Assembly (NCBI GenBank): GCA_030689285.1
Contig: JAUYJM010000020.1
Coordinates: 1 to 14,541 of the forward strand
DNA: 14,541 nucleotides
Direction: 5' to 3'
Origin: a bacterium
GTDB taxonomy: Bacteria > Patescibacteriota > Minisyncoccia > Phycocordibacterales > GCA-002787175
The position numbers and the translations under genes are program-made. This document shows, one piece after another, positions 13,451 through 14,541 of the stretch. The first letter of the stretch is position 1; the number at the start of each line of letters is the position of its first letter. The notes below the pieces were generated by a model. The model did no database searches and was not told the DNA's origin. It saw only the letters and a list, made by a program, of their open reading frames with translations.

Positions 13451-13627
13451 GTGACTAAATCTTTTACGGCGGGGATTCCGCGCGCACGGGTGAGAGCCGC
13501 GCTTTTCAGCGCTACATGGGGCAAGCGCATTTCGGCAGCGCCTCGGGCATTTCCGCTAGGGCGTCCACGCCCTTGGATGCGCGTCTGCCGTTTCGGCAGG
13601 ACACTTTCCCGTAAGGCCGCAAAATAA
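13451..13627 (+). CDS. Possible 58-aa arginine-rich ORF filling a GC-rich island
   Basis: A GTG at 13451, with GGAGA five bases upstream, opens 58 codons ending in TAA at 13625-13627. The product is rich in Arg, Ala and Pro (for example RARVRAALFSATWGKR) and basic. It fills a segment much richer in G+C than its flanks, bracketed by the 8-bp direct repeat GGAGAACG (13441-13448 and 13628-13635). GC-rich non-coding DNA often yields R/A/P-rich frames, and the DNA also contains hairpins (GGGCG-TCCA-CGCCC, CTGCCG-TTT-CGGCAG). A structured RNA or inserted fragment is about as likely as a gene. Confidence 0.25.
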   Translation: MTKSFTAGIPRARVRAALFSATWGKRISAAPRAFPLGRPRPWMRVCRFGRTLSRKAAK

Positions 13628-13666
13628 GGAGAACGATTCCACTCCGTCTCATTGGCTCAAATTATA

Positions 13667-13694
13667 TTGTGAAGGAGCGTGTTTGGGGTATAAT
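13667..13694 (+). promoter_or_regulatory. Promoter of the DUF5674 gene, leaderless layout
   Basis: TTGTGA (13667-13672), 16 nt, and a perfect TATAAT (13689-13694). The -10 ends 7 nt before the ATG at 13702, so transcription should begin at the start codon. This rules against the GTG at 13669, which lies inside the -35. Confidence 0.65.
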
Positions 13695-13701
13695 AAACTT
13701 G

Positions 13702-14046
13702 ATGGATATTAGAGTTATCAAGGAGTCGGTTCCGAAGGCAGTGGCAGTTGAAATCGCCAAAGAGTTTTATGTTGATATGATAAAAGGCGCGGTTGATGTT
13801 GAAAGAGGAATTATCGCTCTTGGCGGCGAGTGGCACTCTGACGCAAATGAAGTTTTACTTCAAGATGGTTCCGCGCAAAGTAGCGTTTGGGGTTTTAACT
13901 TCTATTTAAACAAAAGCGGGCGGGAACAGATTGAATGTCATTCCCTCATAAATATAAGGCCAACGGAAGGAAATTATAGCATGCTTGTTGAAAATCCAGA
14001 GATCGAAGAAAAAATCCGCTCTTTAGCGCAACGACTGATATTATGA
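13702..14046 (+). CDS. DUF5674 family protein
   Basis: The 114-aa product matches the DUF5674 pattern as I remember it. An N-terminal helix region (VAVEIAKEFYVDMIKGAVDVERG) precedes the core IALGGEWHSDANEVLLQDGSAQ. The next segments are VWGFNFYL, the strand ECHSLINIRPTEGN with its conserved INIRP, and a C-terminal helix EEKIRSLAQRLI. The family is common in Patescibacteria and has no established function. No signal peptide or membrane helix is visible, so it is cytoplasmic. The ATG at 13702 is chosen because the promoter occupies the upstream GTG. The stop overlaps the next start by 4 nt (ATGA), so the two genes are translationally coupled. Confidence 0.85.
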   Translation: MDIRVIKESVPKAVAVEIAKEFYVDMIKGAVDVERGIIALGGEWHSDANEVLLQDGSAQSSVWGFNFYLNKSGREQIECHSLINIRPTEGNYSMLVENPEIEEKIRSLAQRLIL

Positions 14047-14360
14047 ATAACGAAAGAACCGCGACATTTTTGATGGCAAACTTGGGCAGTGAAGTTTCCC
14101 GTTTGTTTTTGGCATGCGAAAAGGAAGACGGCGAAAAAACCGAGGGGGCTTACAATCGGGCCCAAAAAATCATTGCCGAAATCAAAACAATGGCGGAGGT
14201 TACCAAGGAGAGGAAGGAGGAATTGGGAAAACTAGAGCAAGTAATAGAAGATATTTACAAAAAAGAAGGCGTTTTCAATGTGAGCTATGAATCCATAAAT
14301 AAATGCTTTCTTCCTTTCGCGCTTTTCGCGCTGAAAAAAAGCGGAGGCGCGCGCGATTAG
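14043..14360 (+). CDS. Small helical protein, function unknown, coupled to DUF5674 gene
   Basis: The 105-aa soluble protein starts in the ATGA overlap with the DUF5674 gene. It looks all-helical: residues 5-26 (TATFLMANLGSEVSRLFLAC), a second helix with AYNRAQKIIAEIKTM (about 36-50), a charged helix KERKEELGKLEQVIEDIYKK (about 55-74), and a hydrophobic C-terminal piece (FLPFALFALKK). I recognise no family. Overlap and shared promoter suggest it works with DUF5674, possibly as a complex. It is followed by a palindromic element 10 nt after its stop. Confidence 0.75.
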   Translation: MNNERTATFLMANLGSEVSRLFLACEKEDGEKTEGAYNRAQKIIAEIKTMAEVTKERKEELGKLEQVIEDIYKKEGVFNVSYESINKCFLPFALFALKKSGGARD

Positions 14361-14370
14361 TCGTTTCCAT

Positions 14371-14541
14371 AAGAGCCTATCTCCAATCTCACATCCGAAT
14401 AAAATTTTTTCGTCCTATCCCCGCAAGCTGTGCTGACGGGGTATTAGGCGAAAAATTTTTTGAGAACTCTTCCGTTCTCAACGTTCGCTTCGCTCGCTGC
14501 TCTCCGCCACGGGGAAACTCCCGTTTCCCCGACCCCCTTCC
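14371..14541. repeat. Palindromic element at right edge, chimera of the two earlier repeats, incomplete
   Basis: The first 29 bases (14371-14399) are identical to the left arm of the element at 9351-9379. From 14398 to 14532 it matches the core at 12686-12822. It includes the GAGAAC-TCTTCC-GTTCTC hairpin (14462-14479) and the perfect CGGGGAAAC-TCCC-GTTTCCCCG hairpin (14510-14531). The expected right arm (TGAGATTGGAG type) would lie beyond the window. Confidence 0.8.

Noticed and set aside
13669..13701. GTG start extending the DUF5674 gene
   Set aside because: The GTG lies in the -35 and the extension runs through a perfect TATAAT.
1..14541. CRISPR array, defence system or transposase gene
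   Set aside because: No regularly spaced direct repeats with unique spacers and no recognisable effector, integrase or transposase reading frame.

Overview
The window looks like a chromosomal segment of a Patescibacteria (CPR) bacterium, most likely a member of the Parcubacteria. The genes are compact versions of universal housekeeping genes with few recognisable Shine-Dalgarno sites. The one tRNA does not encode its CCA end. The division/cell-wall order mraZ-rsmH-ftsL-like-PBP-murF is present, and small proteins of unknown function, including a DUF5674 member, sit beside palindromic intergenic repeats. TGA is used as an ordinary stop (uvrA, truB, hisS), so the recoded Gracilibacteria/Absconditabacteria are unlikely. 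Taxonomy is inferred from gene style, not from a marker search.

Layout. 1-421 (minus) is the start of a membrane-protein gene that runs off the left edge and carries a frameshift near 118. 562-3198 is uvrA, convergent with truB (3246-3995, minus). A small membrane/coiled-coil protein (4037-4351) ends at a strong hairpin terminator. It is followed by a catalytic-core-only hisS (4443-5402) and a DEDDy exonuclease-like gene (5434-6015). 6016-6548 is non-coding and holds an AATTTTCAAT repeat array. greA (6549-7013) ends at a textbook terminator. 7095-7674 is an unusual control region: two exact DnaA-box 9-mers flank a 190-bp nested palindrome, followed by MraZ-type boxes in 10-bp register and a possible 29-codon ORF. 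The cell-wall block follows: mraZ, rsmH and an ftsL-like gene with 2-nt gaps, then a 191-bp palindromic element, then the transpeptidase gene and murF.

12653-13131 holds palindromic repeats and a strong promoter for tRNA-Glu(CTC) at 13132-13205. Behind the tRNA are a start-less ORF remnant and a GC-rich island bracketed by an 8-bp direct repeat. The right end has a DUF5674 gene overlapping a small helical protein gene by 4 nt, followed by another palindromic element that leaves the window.

Together the central genes form a cell-division and peptidoglycan cluster: MraZ as regulator, RsmH for rRNA methylation, FtsL/PBP at the septum, and MurF adding D-Ala-D-Ala. The flanking genes serve DNA repair, transcription, tRNA modification and tRNA charging. 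No defence system, CRISPR array or transposase gene is visible. The most unusual features are the modular palindromic elements that share outer arms or cores between sites, the DnaA-box/MraZ-box control region, a repeated promoter layout that predicts leaderless mRNAs, and a HisRS without its anticodon-binding domain.
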